6,123 nucleotides of DNA from an uncultured Collinsella sp. (lineage in GTDB: Bacteria > Actinomycetota > Coriobacteriia > Coriobacteriales > Coriobacteriaceae), in assembly GCA_902495945.1 (NCBI GenBank), contig CABUZD010000106.1, positions 1-6,123 of the forward strand. Reading direction: 5' to 3'. This document shows positions 5,991 to 6,123 of this stretch, in pieces. A program made the position numbers and the translations under genes. Under the pieces are notes generated by a model, which ran no database searches, had not been told where the DNA came from, and worked only from the letters and a program-made list of their open reading frames with translations. The stretch's first letter is position 1. Every line of letters begins with the position of its first letter.

Positions 5991-6009
5991 GCAGGTTCCT
6001 GCGTTTTAT
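5991..6009 (+). terminator. Weak possible terminator after acyltransferase gene
   Basis: GCAGG and CCTGC form an inverted repeat (5991-6002) separated by only two bases, realistically a 4-bp stem with a 4-nt loop, followed by GTTTTAT. Position, 38 nt after the stop codon, is right for a terminator, but the stem is short. There is no better hairpin in the 171-nt tail. Confidence 0.3.
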
Positions 6010-6016
6010 TCAAAGC

Positions 6017-6047
6017 TTGCCGTCAAGGTGCGCCGAGCCTTTACAAT
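6017..6047 (+). promoter_or_regulatory. Possible promoter for the next plus-strand gene
   Basis: TTGCCG (6017-6022) and TACAAT (6042-6047, five of six bases of the -10) are separated by 19 nt, longer than ideal. This lies between the weak hairpin after the acyltransferase gene and a ribosome binding site near the right edge, a sensible place for a promoter. Confidence 0.35.
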
Positions 6048-6104
6048 AAGACAGTCCCAAGGACGTATTCGATAGCTTCCGCGCAGCACTCGCCCGCCGC
6101 GCGT

Positions 6105-6111
6105 GAAAGGA
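6105..6111 (+). promoter_or_regulatory. Ribosome binding site of a gene starting at the right edge
   Basis: GAAAGGA occurs 12 nt before the end of the window. A TTG at 6116-6118 lies 4 nt after it, and the last base is A, so an ATG starting at 6123 (11 nt spacing) is also possible. Too little coding sequence is present to name the gene or choose the start. Confidence 0.42.
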
Positions 6112-6123
6112 TATATTGCCCCA

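Noticed and set aside
1..6123. CRISPR array, tRNA/rRNA gene, insertion sequence or attachment site.
   Set aside because: No regularly spaced short repeats, no cloverleaf-like or rRNA-like stretch, no transposase or integrase motif, and no terminal inverted repeats were seen.

Overview
The window is GC-rich bacterial DNA and reads as part of a cell-surface polysaccharide (capsule, lipoglycan or teichoic-acid-like glycopolymer) locus. Purine-rich Shine-Dalgarno sequences, two TTG starts, tightly packed genes and the style of the glycosyltransferases suggest a high-GC Gram-positive, perhaps a gut Coriobacteriia member such as Collinsella. That assignment is recognition by eye, not a search result, and is only moderately secure.

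Layout: five genes on the minus strand form one apparent operon transcribed right to left. They are four complete family-2 (GT-A fold) glycosyltransferase genes, called here in transcription order GT-D (4709-3606), GT-C (3599-2559), GT-B (2484-1366) and GT-A (1353-286), followed by the 5' part of an unrecognised gene (285-1) that runs off the left edge. The gaps are 6, 74, 12 and 0 nt. To the right, a divergent gene on the plus strand (4822-5952) encodes a multi-pass AT3-type membrane acyltransferase. A 112-nt region between GT-D and the acyltransferase holds an AT-rich box that could serve as the -10 element in both directions. The last 171 nt hold a weak terminator-like hairpin, a possible promoter and a ribosome binding site for a further plus-strand gene that begins at or just past the right edge.

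How the genes may work together (inference): the four cytoplasmic glycosyltransferases would add sugars in turn to a lipid-linked or protein-linked acceptor. The acyltransferase would then O-acylate, most likely O-acetylate, the glycan at the membrane. No sugar-nucleotide synthesis gene, flippase, polymerase or transporter is visible, so the glycan cannot be named.

The most notable structure is internal. The four glycosyltransferases alternate between two subtypes (QD-type, ED-type, QD-type, ED-type), as expected if a two-gene cassette was duplicated in tandem. The two QD-type genes are nearly 90% identical over their sugar-nucleotide-binding N-terminal part but much more diverged towards the C-terminus, which would fit a shared donor with different acceptors, or gene conversion. 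I found no CRISPR array, RNA gene, insertion sequence or clearly novel defence or mobile system.
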